From: Acidobacteriota bacterium
GTDB lineage: Bacteria > Acidobacteriota > Thermoanaerobaculia > UBA5066
Direction: 5' to 3'
Assembly (NCBI GenBank): GCA_008363385.1
Contig: RHKY01000002.1
Span: forward strand, 124,001 to 188,000
DNA: 64,000 nucleotides
Made by a program: the position numbers and the translations under genes. The notes beneath the pieces were generated by a model. The model had not been told where the DNA came from and did no database searches. It saw only the letters and a list, made by a program, of their open reading frames with translations. Positions within the stretch are counted from its first letter, which is position 1. Each line of letters starts with the position of its first letter. Positions 35,738 through 43,885 of the stretch are shown here, one piece after another.

Positions 35738-36654
35738 CGGCGGGCCGAGGGCAGCTCGACGACGGCCGTCACCTCGTTGCCGGGGGCGTGGTACTCCAGG
35801 CGCGAGAAGCTCATCCGGCGAGCCATGGCGATCCCGCGCCCGTGCCGGGCGAGGGCCCGCTCCGGGGTGACGTCCAGGAACCGCTGCCAGTCGAAGCCGC
35901 ACCCCTCGTCCGCCACCGTCAGGACGATCCGCCCCGGCTCGCGCGTGAACGTGACGCGCGCCTGCTTGTCGCGGTTCTCGGGGAGGCAGAGCCGCCGCTC
36001 GACCTCCTCGCCCCAGCAGCCCTCCGACAGGAGCGTCGACTTCTCCTCGTAGCTGATCCCGAGGTTCCCGTGCTCCACGGCGTTGACGAGGAGCTCGCCC
36101 AGCCCCACGACCGTCCGCTCCGGCTCGGGGCAGGCCTGCGAGAGGAAGCCGGCGATGGCCATCGCCTGCCCGACCGTCCGGAACCGGAACTGCCCCTCGA
36201 CGAGGCTGGCGACGGCGTCGAGCCCCTGCTGGAGGGCCTCCTGCAGGTCGCGGTACCGGGCGTAGTCCGCCGCGGCGGCCCGGACGATCGTCAGGAGCAT
36301 CTCCCGGTCGATCGGCTTGGTGACGTAATAGTACGCCCCCGAGGCGATCCCTTGCAGCATCGCCTCCCGGTCCACGCGGCCGGTCTGCAGGACGACCGGG
36401 AGGACCTCCAGCGTCCCGTCCCCCTTCACGAGGCGGAGGAGCTCCAGGCCGCTCAAGCCGGGCATCATCCAGTCGGCCACCAGGACCTCGAACGGCGCCG
36501 CGTCCGCCTTCAGGCGCCGCCAGGCCTCGACCCCGTCGGAGGCCATCTCGACGGCGAACCCCCCTTCCTCGAGGAGCTCGGCGAGGAGGTCGCGGGCCAT
36601 CGGGTCGTCGTCGACGACGAGGACCCGGTGGAGCCGGCGCTCGGCAGGCGTCAC
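35734..36654 (-). CDS. Response regulator with anti-sigma-type ATPase output
   Basis: This 306-residue protein has a receiver (RVLVVDDDPMARD, D61 in VADWMMPGLSG, YYYVTKPID). A helical linker (AVASLVEGQFRFRTVGQAM) leads to an RsbW-like HATPase (GLGELLVNAVEHGNLGISYE, VADEGCGFDW, ARHGRGIAMARRM). Such proteins can act as phosphorylation-controlled serine kinases of STAS anti-anti-sigma factors. A STAS protein is encoded at 50018. The gene is first in an operon with two glycosyltransferases, linked by the TTGA overlap. Confidence 0.88.
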   Translation of the reverse strand: MTPAERRLHRVLVVDDDPMARDLLAELLEEGGFAVEMASDGVEAWRRLKADAAPFEVLVADWMMPGLSGLELLRLVKGDGTLEVLPVVLQTGRVDREAMLQGIASGAYYYVTKPIDREMLLTIVRAAAADYARYRDLQEALQQGLDAVASLVEGQFRFRTVGQAMAIAGFLSQACPEPERTVVGLGELLVNAVEHGNLGISYEEKSTLLSEGCWGEEVERRLCLPENRDKQARVTFTREPGRIVLTVADEGCGFDWQRFLDVTPERALARHGRGIAMARRMSFSRLEYHAPGNEVTAVVELPSARR

Positions 36655-36810
36655 CGGAGCGCCCCCCGCGCGGCGGGAGCGCCGCGCCCCCGGCCCGGGG
36701 CCGGGCCGGCGGGCATCCGAAGGCTCTGGAGCGGGCCGGTCGGTAGGCTCATTCCGCCAACCCTCGAACGATACCAGCCGCCGGGGTGGAGCGGCACAGA
36801 GGAAGGCCGC

Positions 36811-36912
36811 GCGGGGCCCTCCCCGGACACGGACTCTGCCCGCCGGGGGGAGGGGCCAGGGGAGGGCCGGCGTCCGGCGGCGCCGAAGGCGTCGCGGGGC
36901 CCTCCCCGGACA
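36811..36912 (+). repeat. 19-bp direct repeat in an intergenic region
   Basis: The 19-mer GCGGGGCCCTCCCCGGACA occurs at 36811-36829 and again at 36894-36912, 83 bp apart. It lies in the 260-bp space (36655-36914) between the regulator gene and the small nucleotidyltransferase partner. Nothing else coding-like is seen in this space. Confidence 0.7.
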
Positions 36913-36914
36913 TA

Positions 36915-37172
36915 TCAGTCGAGCGTGAACCGCTCCGCCCCTTCGTCGAGCGGGATCGCCCGGAGCTGCTCGGCGGTGAAGCGGAAGCTCTTCACGAACC
37001 GGGCGTACTGGTCGAGCGTCATCGGGCCGGGCCGGTTCCTCTCCAGCGCCTCGGCGACCTCGCCGGCGGCCAGTGGAAGGGCGTCGAGGTCGAGCGGCTC
37101 AGGGACGGGCCGCGCGGAGGCGCTCGTAGAGCTCGAGGAGTCCGGCGCGCGCGAAGTACCCACGGACCTCAT
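36915..37172 (-). CDS. Small protein downstream of the AbiEii-like nucleotidyltransferase
   Basis: The recognisable part (LDLDALPLAAGEVAEALERN, then MTLDQYARFVKSF and TAEQLRAIPL) is an acidic helical protein of about 60 residues. The ATG at 37172 overlaps the upstream gene by 74 bp, and its first 25 residues are low-complexity and probably untranslated. The true start may be a GTG at 37163 or the ATG giving MTLDQYARF. It is coupled to the nucleotidyltransferase and could be its toxin or antitoxin partner. I do not recognise the family. Confidence 0.55.
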   Translation of the reverse strand: MRSVGTSRAPDSSSSTSASARPVPEPLDLDALPLAAGEVAEALERNRPGPMTLDQYARFVKSFRFTAEQLRAIPLDEGAERFTLD

Positions 37173-37632
37173 TCTCGTCGATTCCCGGGAGCGACAGGAG
37201 GTGGGCGAGGTCCGGCCCGTCCCGCAGGGCCCTCGTCGCGCGCCCCTGGATCGCGCGGACCTTCAGGGCGACCAGGTGCTCGACCTTCGGCGCCGGGACC
37301 GCCTTTCCCCCGGGCCCCGGCCGCTGGACCGCCGCCGCGAACAGCTTGCGGCTGGTCTCCCCCTCCACCCAGATCAGGTCGAGCCGGCCCAGCTCCGGGT
37401 CGGGGTGGAGGAGGTTCGTGAAGCCCTCGGAGTCGAAGAGCGTCTCGAACCCCTCGGCCGCGATCCGGGAGAGCACCTCGTCCCGCCGGGTCTCGTCCAC
37501 GATCAGGTCGAGGTCGGCCGTGGCCCGGGTCGACCCCCACGCCGCGAGAGCGAACCCCCCGGCCAGCATCCATCTCGTCCCGCACGCCTCGAAGTGCGGC
37601 CGGAGGAGGTCCAGCAGCCGTTCCGCGTCCAC
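37099..37632 (-). CDS. AbiEii/DUF6036-like nucleotidyltransferase
   Basis: This 177-residue protein has a minimal nucleotidyltransferase core. WMLAGGFALAAWGSTRATADLDLIVDE carries the GS..D.D metal-binding motif, and HLVALKVRAIQGR the third helix. The resemblance is to AbiEii-type and DUF6036 proteins of type IV toxin-antitoxin systems. The C-terminus (DLAHLLSLPGIDENEVRGYF) is helical, as in that group. The ATG at 37632 is 38 bp after the beta-helix gene on the same strand. The small gene at 36915 overlaps its end. Confidence 0.75.
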   Translation of the reverse strand: MDAERLLDLLRPHFEACGTRWMLAGGFALAAWGSTRATADLDLIVDETRRDEVLSRIAAEGFETLFDSEGFTNLLHPDPELGRLDLIWVEGETSRKLFAAAVQRPGPGGKAVPAPKVEHLVALKVRAIQGRATRALRDGPDLAHLLSLPGIDENEVRGYFARAGLLELYERLRAARP

Positions 37633-37670
37633 CGGCGAGGATCATGGCACGCCGGGGGCGCCTCGCCCCG

Positions 37671-39608
37671 CTACGGGCAGGGGAAGGCGGCGTCGCGGAC
37701 CAGGACGAACGGCGTCCCGAGGGCGTTCGTGTAGCTCTTCGCAGCCCCCGTCGCCGTGTCGGTGACCGTCAGGACCACCTCGACGTCCGTCAGCCCCGAT
37801 GCGTAGACGGCCCACCTCTGGTTGACGCCGCAGAAGTCGAGCACCTTGATCACGACCTCGACGTTGTCCCGGCCGAAGAACCAGAAGTAGCCCGTGTCGT
37901 TCGTCAGGGGGACCGCCTGCGCCGATCCCCCGTTCCCGGCGTAGTCGCGGTACGTGGCCGTCACGCGGAACCGGGAGGCGTTCAGGCAGAGCGACGTCGC
38001 GGACGGCGTGCAGCCCGTCGGGGCCGCCCCGTACTCGTACGCCCCGATGTCGGGCTTCGCGTCCCGGGCCTTCCCCTCGATGTCCGTCGAAGGGGCCCCG
38101 GTGGTCGTCCCGGCGTCGATGGCCGGGCTCCCGGCGACGAGGTGGCCGTCGAAGGCCGCGAGCGTGTCGTCGACGATCCCGACCGGTCCGCCGCAGGAGG
38201 CGTGGGCGCCGGGGCAGGCGTCGTCCTTCACCCCCGCGATCACCGAGTCGTCGAAGTCCCAGACGGCGTCCCCCTGCGGGAAGGTCTCCTGGTAGACGAG
38301 GCACGTCCGCTCGTCGGGCTGGAGGAAGTCGGTGGTGCCGACGACGAGGTTGTTCCGGAACGTCACCCGCTCGGCCCCCGTGCAGGGGCCGAACCAGCAG
38401 TCGGCGCTGGCGACGCAGTCCCCCTCGCTGGCGAGCGTGTTGTTGACGAGGCGGACCTGGTCCCCGGGCCTCACGACGAGGGACAGGGCGTTGCCGTTGG
38501 CCCGGCAGTCGTCCACGTCGTACGTGAAGCTCTTCCCGCGGAAGAAGCCGCAGCTGCCGACGACGAGCGAGTTCTCGACCAGCGTCGGGCCGTTCGTCTT
38601 GACCTGGTTCCCGGCGTTGCCGACCGCGCGCATCCGCCGGATCGTGATGCTGGAGCCCTGACGCGCGTAGAGGAGGTCGAGGCCGTCCGAGGTGTTGTAG
38701 AGGATCGAGGTGTCCTCGAAGAGCCAGCTCCCCGCCGTCTCCCCGGTCCCGAACCCGTCCCCGTAACCGCCCGCGCTCTGCCCCCAGCAACCCGCCGGCT
38801 GCCGGCCCGGGTACGTCTCGCCGCAGCCGTTCCACTCGATCGTCACCCGGCGAAAGACGAGGTTCCCGGAGTTCCCGTCGTCCCCGTCGACGTCCCCGTC
38901 CCAGCCGACCGACCCGTTCCCGGCGATCTTCACGTCCTCGACGGTCCAGTCCGTCAGCCGCCCGGCCCAGACCCCGCCCGAGGCCAGGCCGTGGACGTCC
39001 AGGTTCGAGAGCCTCACGTCCGAAGAGTCGGTGGCGTAGATCCCCCGCGAGGCCCACTCGCCGTACGGCGGGGCGTCCCGCTGGCAGGCCAGCCCCCCCG
39101 TGTGGTCCTCCACGCAGCCCGACCGGTCGGTGATCTCCAGGCAGGCGACCTCGGCGTGGCTCGTCCCCGTCAGGTCGAGGACCCAGTTCGCCCGGTCGGT
39201 CCCCCACAGCTGCGGCTTGACCGCGCACCCCGTGTCCCACCCCTTCCCGACGAGCCGCGTCGGGTGCTGCGAATCCGGGCCCCCCGGCAGGGGCGTCATG
39301 ACGCACCCCCACGGGGCCGCCGGGTCGCAGGCCTCGCACCCTTCCGCGCCAGGCGCCCCGGCGCCCATCCGGTAGCCGCCCGGGCCGATGACGAGCGTGT
39401 CGCCGCCGGAGATCCGGGAGGGGCCGCACGGCGGGAGCGCGCGGAAGGGGTGGTCCCAGGCGCACGCCTGCCCGGTCCCGCTCGCGGGCGCGGCCACGTC
39501 GGCCAGGCCCGTGCAGCGGTCGGGCGGCCCGCCGTCGGTCCGGACGTAGTAGGTCGCGGCGGAGAGAGGGAGGGCGGCGAGGAGCGGCAGCGCGGCGAGG
39601 GTTCTCAT
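37671..39608 (-). CDS. Secreted parallel beta-helix protein with C-terminal LCLN module, copy A
   Basis: This 645-residue exported protein has a signal peptide (LAALPLLAALPLSAATYYV). Right-handed beta-helix coils form the body (repeated NLDVHGL, VEDVKIAGN, TIRRMRAVGN patterns). Paired cysteines near the N-terminus suggest disulphides. A choice-of-anchor-like stretch (GSPAIDAGT..DIEGKARDAKPDIGAYEYG) precedes the C-terminal module of about 105 residues (LCLNASRFRVTATYRDYAGN.., WFFGRDNVEVVIKVLDFCG). The module is almost identical in the next gene upstream. It may be a surface polysaccharide-binding or lyase-like protein. The two genes are 16 bp apart and form an operon. Confidence 0.82.
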   Translation of the reverse strand: MRTLAALPLLAALPLSAATYYVRTDGGPPDRCTGLADVAAPASGTGQACAWDHPFRALPPCGPSRISGGDTLVIGPGGYRMGAGAPGAEGCEACDPAAPWGCVMTPLPGGPDSQHPTRLVGKGWDTGCAVKPQLWGTDRANWVLDLTGTSHAEVACLEITDRSGCVEDHTGGLACQRDAPPYGEWASRGIYATDSSDVRLSNLDVHGLASGGVWAGRLTDWTVEDVKIAGNGSVGWDGDVDGDDGNSGNLVFRRVTIEWNGCGETYPGRQPAGCWGQSAGGYGDGFGTGETAGSWLFEDTSILYNTSDGLDLLYARQGSSITIRRMRAVGNAGNQVKTNGPTLVENSLVVGSCGFFRGKSFTYDVDDCRANGNALSLVVRPGDQVRLVNNTLASEGDCVASADCWFGPCTGAERVTFRNNLVVGTTDFLQPDERTCLVYQETFPQGDAVWDFDDSVIAGVKDDACPGAHASCGGPVGIVDDTLAAFDGHLVAGSPAIDAGTTTGAPSTDIEGKARDAKPDIGAYEYGAAPTGCTPSATSLCLNASRFRVTATYRDYAGNGGSAQAVPLTNDTGYFWFFGRDNVEVVIKVLDFCGVNQRWAVYASGLTDVEVVLTVTDTATGAAKSYTNALGTPFVLVRDAAFPCP

Positions 39609-39624
39609 CCCGGACTCCGGCCCG

Positions 39625-41277
39625 TCACGGGCAGGCGAACGCGGCGTCGCGGATCAGGAGGAACGGCGTCCCGAGGGCGTTCGTGTACGACTTCGCCGCC
39701 CCGGTCGCCGTGTCGGTCACGGCGAGGCCGACCTCGACGTCCGTCAGCCCCGAGGCGTAGACCGCCCACCTCTGGTTCACGCCGCAGAAGTCGAGGACCT
39801 TGATCACGACCTCGACGTTGTCCCGGCCGAAGAACCAGAAGTACCCGGTGTCGTTCGTCAGCGGGACCGCCTGGGCCGAGCCCGTGTTCCCCGCGTAGTC
39901 GCGGTACGTGGCGGTGACGCGGAACCTCGCCCCGTTCAGGCAGAGGGCGGTGGGCGAGGGCGAGCAGCCGCCCGCCCCCCGCTCGAAGGCGCCGATGTCG
40001 AAGCCGGCCCCCTGGGGCCGGGCGAGGCCGTCGAAGTCGGTCGCCGGGGCCGAGACGGCGCTCCCCGCGTCGATCGCCTGGGACCCCGCCTGCAGGTGGA
40101 AGTCCGCCCCGGCGGCGTCCACGAAGAGCGGGTCCCCCTCGACGTAGGCGTCCCCCCGGACCTCCTCCTCGTCCCCCCGGAACCCGTCGATCAGGTTGTG
40201 GTCGACCGTGACGGCTCCGGCGGGGGCGGCGGCGGGCCGGACGACCTGGAACGTGAGGTTCTGGCTGGCCACGTTGTTCCTCACGACGATCCCCGTCGCC
40301 TGCGGGTTCTGGACGTTGACCCCGCCCCCCCAACCCGACCGCCCGTTGTCGTACGAGGTGTTGTTGGCGATCAGGACGTTGACGATCGGGTGCGACGCCA
40401 CGCAGCAGTCGCTCACGAGGAAGCCGTTCCAGCCGTTCGCGTACGCCACGTTGTTGAAGACCCGGACGTTCTCCAGCAGCCCCGCCACCTCCGAGGCCAC
40501 CGCGAAGCCGTCCTCCACGCCGTCGTGCGAGACGTTGCCGTAGACGTCGACGTCGTGCGTGTGCCGCGCCTGCGCGTCCACGTAGAACCCGACGGCGTCC
40601 GTGTGGTGGACCTCGTTGCCGAAGACCCGGCCTCGGGCCGAGCCGTCCTTGGCGCAGATCCCCTCCTTCGTGCTGTGGTGGACGAGGTTGCCGCTCACCT
40701 CGAAGTCCGTCGTGTTGCCCACCGTGAGGCTCTCGTTGTATCCCCCCAGGCAGGCCCGCTCCACCTCGTTGTCCCGGATCGTGACCCAGGAGCTGTTCCA
40801 CGCCGCGATCCCCGAGTCGTTCGTGTCGACGACGGTGTTCCCCTCGATGACGACGTGGTCGCAGGTGTCGGCCAGGATCCCCGGGTTGTGGACGTTCGTC
40901 CGCGCGTTGACGACCCTCAGCCCCGAGACCCGGAGGTACGAGCGGCCCTCCATGTTGAACAAGCCCGCCCACTCCGGGATCTCCACCCCGGTCCCGTCGA
41001 TCACCGCCGTCTCGCCGGGGTAGGCCGCGTAGACGATCTCGGCGCCGGCCGCCCCGGAGTTCACGGGGAACACCTGCTCGTGGTACGTCCCGGCCCGGAT
41101 CAGGACCGTGTCCCCCGGGCCGAGCGTCGCGGCCGCCTTCCCCACCGTCCGCCACGGGGAGGCGAGCGTTCCGGGGTTCGCGTCGTCCCCGCCAGGCGCG
41201 ACGTGGTACGTCGCCGCCACGGCCGGGGTCGCCAGGGCCAGGAGGAGAGCGCCCGGGACGAGCCAGAGCCGAGCCAT
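39625..41277 (-). CDS. Secreted parallel beta-helix protein with C-terminal LCLN module, copy B
   Basis: This 550-residue exported protein has a signal peptide (LVPGALLLALATPAVAATYH) followed at once by the DUF1565-like start VAPGGDDANPGTLASPW. Beta-helix coils (GNTVVDTNDSGIAAWNSS, DNEVERACLGG, NNTSYDNG) follow, and it ends in the same C-terminal module as copy A. The beta-helix parts of the two proteins differ, whereas the last 105 residues are nearly the same. GGAGG precedes the ATG. Secretion and carbohydrate interaction are inferred. Confidence 0.84.
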   Translation of the reverse strand: MARLWLVPGALLLALATPAVAATYHVAPGGDDANPGTLASPWRTVGKAAATLGPGDTVLIRAGTYHEQVFPVNSGAAGAEIVYAAYPGETAVIDGTGVEIPEWAGLFNMEGRSYLRVSGLRVVNARTNVHNPGILADTCDHVVIEGNTVVDTNDSGIAAWNSSWVTIRDNEVERACLGGYNESLTVGNTTDFEVSGNLVHHSTKEGICAKDGSARGRVFGNEVHHTDAVGFYVDAQARHTHDVDVYGNVSHDGVEDGFAVASEVAGLLENVRVFNNVAYANGWNGFLVSDCCVASHPIVNVLIANNTSYDNGRSGWGGGVNVQNPQATGIVVRNNVASQNLTFQVVRPAAAPAGAVTVDHNLIDGFRGDEEEVRGDAYVEGDPLFVDAAGADFHLQAGSQAIDAGSAVSAPATDFDGLARPQGAGFDIGAFERGAGGCSPSPTALCLNGARFRVTATYRDYAGNTGSAQAVPLTNDTGYFWFFGRDNVEVVIKVLDFCGVNQRWAVYASGLTDVEVGLAVTDTATGAAKSYTNALGTPFLLIRDAAFACP

Positions 41278-41432
41278 CCACGGCCTCCGATCCGGGAGCG
41301 GAAGAGGACCCGCCGGAGCGACATGGACCCGGCGACACCTCCCTTTTCCGATCCCTCGATCGCTCTGCCAGAGAATCTAGGGCCGACTCGGCGGTTCCGC
41401 CAGGGTGGAAGAAGATGACGCGGGCGTGGCCC

Positions 41433-42752
41433 TCACCCGAGGAGCTTCGCCGAGGTCCTCGCCAGCGGCCGCACCCCGGCGAAGAAGGCCGTCAGGAAGG
41501 CCGACCTCAGCGGCTCGATCGCCACGACCGCCTTCCAGGGCGGGAGCCCCTCGAGGACCTTGACGACCCGCCCGATCGCCTGGGACGGGAGGTCTCCCGG
41601 GTCGTCGAGGAGGAGGTCGCCCAGCTTCCCCCGCTCGACGGCCATCGCGACGTATCGCTCGAACGTCGTCTCCGGGGTGAAGACGCGCCGCTCCCGCGCC
41701 TTCATCGAGAGGGACCCGCGCTTGCACGACCCGACGCAGACCCCGCACCCGAGGCAGAGCCCCTCGTCCCGGCGGGCCAGCTTCTTCGGCCTCTGCCCCG
41801 GCAGCGAGCCGTCCTCCTCGATCGCGATCGCCCCCGCCGGGCAGGCCTTCTCGCAGAGGCCGCAGCCCGTGCAGCGGGCCTCGTCGACCTCCATGATCCA
41901 GTTGCTCGTGACGATGGCGTGCGGGAGCGAGAACTGCCTCGCCGACCGGAGCATCCCGCAGCAGCAGCCGCAGCAGTTGCAGATGTACCCGACCTTCCGC
42001 TTCACGTTGTCGCCCGTCTGCATCAGGCCGGCGTCCTGGGCCTCGCGCAGGATCCGCCGCGCCTCGGCGCGGTCGACCCGCTCGGCGTGGCCGGTCCTCA
42101 CCAGCGCGTCGGCGCCCGTCCCGAACGAGAGGCAGACGCGGCGCGGGGCGTCGCAGGCTCTCCCGAGATGCTCGGCGTGGTGCCGGCAGGCGCAGGTGGA
42201 GACGGCGCGGTTCTCGGCGACGTCGACGACCCACGACGCCCGCTCCCAGTCGAGGACCTCCACGTGGTCCCCCGCCGGGAGCGCCGTCTCGCGGACGAGC
42301 GCCCGGCCGATCTGAGTCGAGCCGCCGAAGACGGCGCGCGCGAAGTCCCCCTCCCCCTCCTGGAAGTAGGCCTCGAAGAGCTCCGAGAGCTCCTTCATCG
42401 GCAGGTCCGCCCCGCCCCGCATGAACGTCAGCTCGAAGAAGCCGACGACGACCGGCGCCAGCGAGACGTACCGCGTCTCGCCCCTGCGGATGTCGAAGAC
42501 GAGCCCCTTCCTCGCGAGCTCCGTGAGCCGCCCGTCCAGCTCGTCCTCGGGCGTCCCGAGCCGCGCGGCGAGCGAGGCGACCGTCGTCAGCCGCGTCGGG
42601 ACCTGCCGCGCCAGCTCGACGTCCTCGGGCGTGAAGAGGAGCGAGAGGATCCGCCTGAGGCTCGGCGAGTCGGGCGCCCCGGTGACGTTCCTGTCGAGGC
42701 GCTCGGCGAACAACCGGTACGCCTTCTCCGGGTTGATCGAGCGGTGGCCCAT
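41433..42752 (-). CDS. 4Fe-4S ferredoxin-type protein with N-terminal winged-helix region
   Basis: This 439-residue cytosolic protein starts with a helical/winged-helix-like region (LRRILSLLFTPEDVELARQV, TTVASLAARLGTPEDELDGR). A cysteine-rich middle follows (STCACRHH.., YICNCCGCCCGMLR), then two 4Fe-4S clusters of ferredoxin type (CTGCGLCEKACPAGAI, CLGCGVCVGSCKRG). The layout resembles heterodisulphide-reductase- or Rnf-associated Fe-S proteins found in anaerobes, which transfer electrons to an unknown acceptor. GGGAGGG precedes the ATG at 42752. Confidence 0.82.
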   Translation of the reverse strand: MGHRSINPEKAYRLFAERLDRNVTGAPDSPSLRRILSLLFTPEDVELARQVPTRLTTVASLAARLGTPEDELDGRLTELARKGLVFDIRRGETRYVSLAPVVVGFFELTFMRGGADLPMKELSELFEAYFQEGEGDFARAVFGGSTQIGRALVRETALPAGDHVEVLDWERASWVVDVAENRAVSTCACRHHAEHLGRACDAPRRVCLSFGTGADALVRTGHAERVDRAEARRILREAQDAGLMQTGDNVKRKVGYICNCCGCCCGMLRSARQFSLPHAIVTSNWIMEVDEARCTGCGLCEKACPAGAIAIEEDGSLPGQRPKKLARRDEGLCLGCGVCVGSCKRGSLSMKARERRVFTPETTFERYVAMAVERGKLGDLLLDDPGDLPSQAIGRVVKVLEGLPPWKAVVAIEPLRSAFLTAFFAGVRPLARTSAKLLG

Positions 42753-42851
42753 GGCGAGCCCTCCCGGGGCACCGGCGGAGACGGGACGGCGCCCCGGGGA
42801 GATCATAGGGCCCGGCGGCGACGGACACACCGTCCCGGGCTTTGCCGCGGC

Positions 42852-42857
42852 TAGAAT
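42852..42857 (+). promoter_or_regulatory. -10 element TAGAAT immediately before the MNT gene
   Basis: TAGAAT lies 6 bp before the GTG at 42864, so transcription would start at the start codon itself. No ribosome-binding site is present. Confidence 0.5.
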
Positions 42858-42863
42858 CGATCC

Positions 42864-43163
42864 GTGAGAGCGCGGATCGACCTGGACAGCGGGCGGGTGG
42901 CCGACTTCTGTCGCCGGCACCACGTCCGGCGGCTCTCTCTATTCGGCTCGGTCACCCGCGAGGACTTCGGGGAGGAGAGCGACGTCGACGTCCTCGTCGA
43001 GTTCGAGCCGGGTGCGCGGGTCGGGCTGTTCCAGCTCGTCGAGATGGAGGAGGAGCTTTCGCGGCTCGCCGGTCGACGCGTCGACCTGCGGACGCCCGCC
43101 GAGCTGAGCCGGTACTTCCGCGATCAGGTCGTCGCCGCCGCGGAGCCCCTCTTTGCAGGCTGA
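42864..43163 (+). CDS. mntA: MNT-type nucleotidyltransferase antitoxin (MntA-like)
   Basis: This 99-residue minimal nucleotidyltransferase has GSVTREDFGEESDVDVLVEF, the GS-x10-DxD motif of MntA antitoxins, and the third acidic residue in RRVDLRT. In MNT/HepT type VII modules it blocks the HepT RNase by adding AMP to a tyrosine. The HepT-like frame begins 11 bp before its stop. Here HepT is interrupted by a nonsense codon, so this antitoxin may be an orphan. The start GTG at 42864 follows a -10 element directly. Confidence 0.86.
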   Translation: MRARIDLDSGRVADFCRRHHVRRLSLFGSVTREDFGEESDVDVLVEFEPGARVGLFQLVEMEEELSRLAGRRVDLRTPAELSRYFRDQVVAAAEPLFAG

Positions 43164-43500
43164 CGACCTCGTCCGGCTCCGCCACATGCGCGACGCGGCC
43201 CGCGAGGCGCTCGGCTTCGCTGCCGGGTAGTCGCTCCCGGAGTTCTCGGCCGATCGGCTTCTCGCGCTGGCGGTCGTCAAGTCGATCGAGATCGTCGGCG
43301 AGGCCGCTTCGCAGGTGACCGCGGAGACCAGGGCTCTGCTGCCGGGCCTCCCGTGGAGCCAGATGGTGGGGATCCGTCACCGGCTCGTCCACGCCTACTT
43401 CGACATCGACCACGAGCGCGTCTGGACGACGGTCCAGGACGACCTGGAGCCGCTGGCTACCAGGCTCGAGCAATTTCTGGAAGAAGCTCCGGCGCGCTGA
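43153..43500 (+). pseudogene. hepT: HepT-like toxin with an in-frame TAG
   Basis: The frame opens with TTG at 43153 inside the MNT gene and reads DDLVRLRHMRDAAREALGFAAG, then a TAG stop at 43228-43230. It continues in the same frame SLPEFSADRLLALAVVKSIE.. to a TGA at 43498-43500. The part after the stop holds the HepT RNase motif RX4HXY (RHRLVHAY). Total length, about 115 codons, is normal for HepT, and the usual residue at the stop is charged. A single nonsense substitution is therefore the simplest explanation. Internal restart at the GTG at 43315 would give a 61-residue fragment still carrying the motif. Confidence 0.8.
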
Positions 43501-43731
43501 TCCGGTCCGCCGCGCCGGGACGCCGAACCTGGCGCCGCGGCTTCCCTGCCCGCGACGGCACCGGGGGTCGCCTTCCCACGGGCGGCGCCTCAGGGTCCGG
43601 GAACGACCGTCTCGTTCCTCCAGGGCCCCTCAGCCGCTCGATGGGCGATCTCGGATCCGAGGCGAAGGGCTCTTCGGCCTGCGCTGCGCCTCCCGGGCGG
43701 CGAGGGCCGACGCTGATCGCGAGCCGCCGGC

Positions 43732-43788
43732 AAGAGCACGCACCCGTTCTTCTGGGCCGGCTTCGTCGCCTCGGGCGACTGGCGCTGA
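43732..43788 (+). pseudogene. C-terminal remnant of a CHAT-domain gene in the 43501-43885 gap
   Basis: In the 385-bp space without an intact gene, one frame reads KSTHPFFWAGFVASGDWR followed by TGA (43786-43788). This is the invariant end of CHAT-domain caspase-like proteases (HPYYWAAFVLIGDWR type). A TGA closes the frame 18 bp upstream of this tail (43714-43716). A shifted frame just before reads LFGLRCASRAARAD, reminiscent of the preceding CHAT helix, so the gene has decayed by deletion and frameshift. Nothing else is recognisable in the gap apart from the sulfatase ribosome site at its end. Confidence 0.65.
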
Positions 43789-43885
43789 GAAGACCCGGTT
43801 CGGCTAGGATGGCCGCTCAGGCCGAGAACGTCTCGCAAGGCCTTCGCCCCGAGCCGGACGGGCGCCGGCTCTCGAGAGGAGCAAT

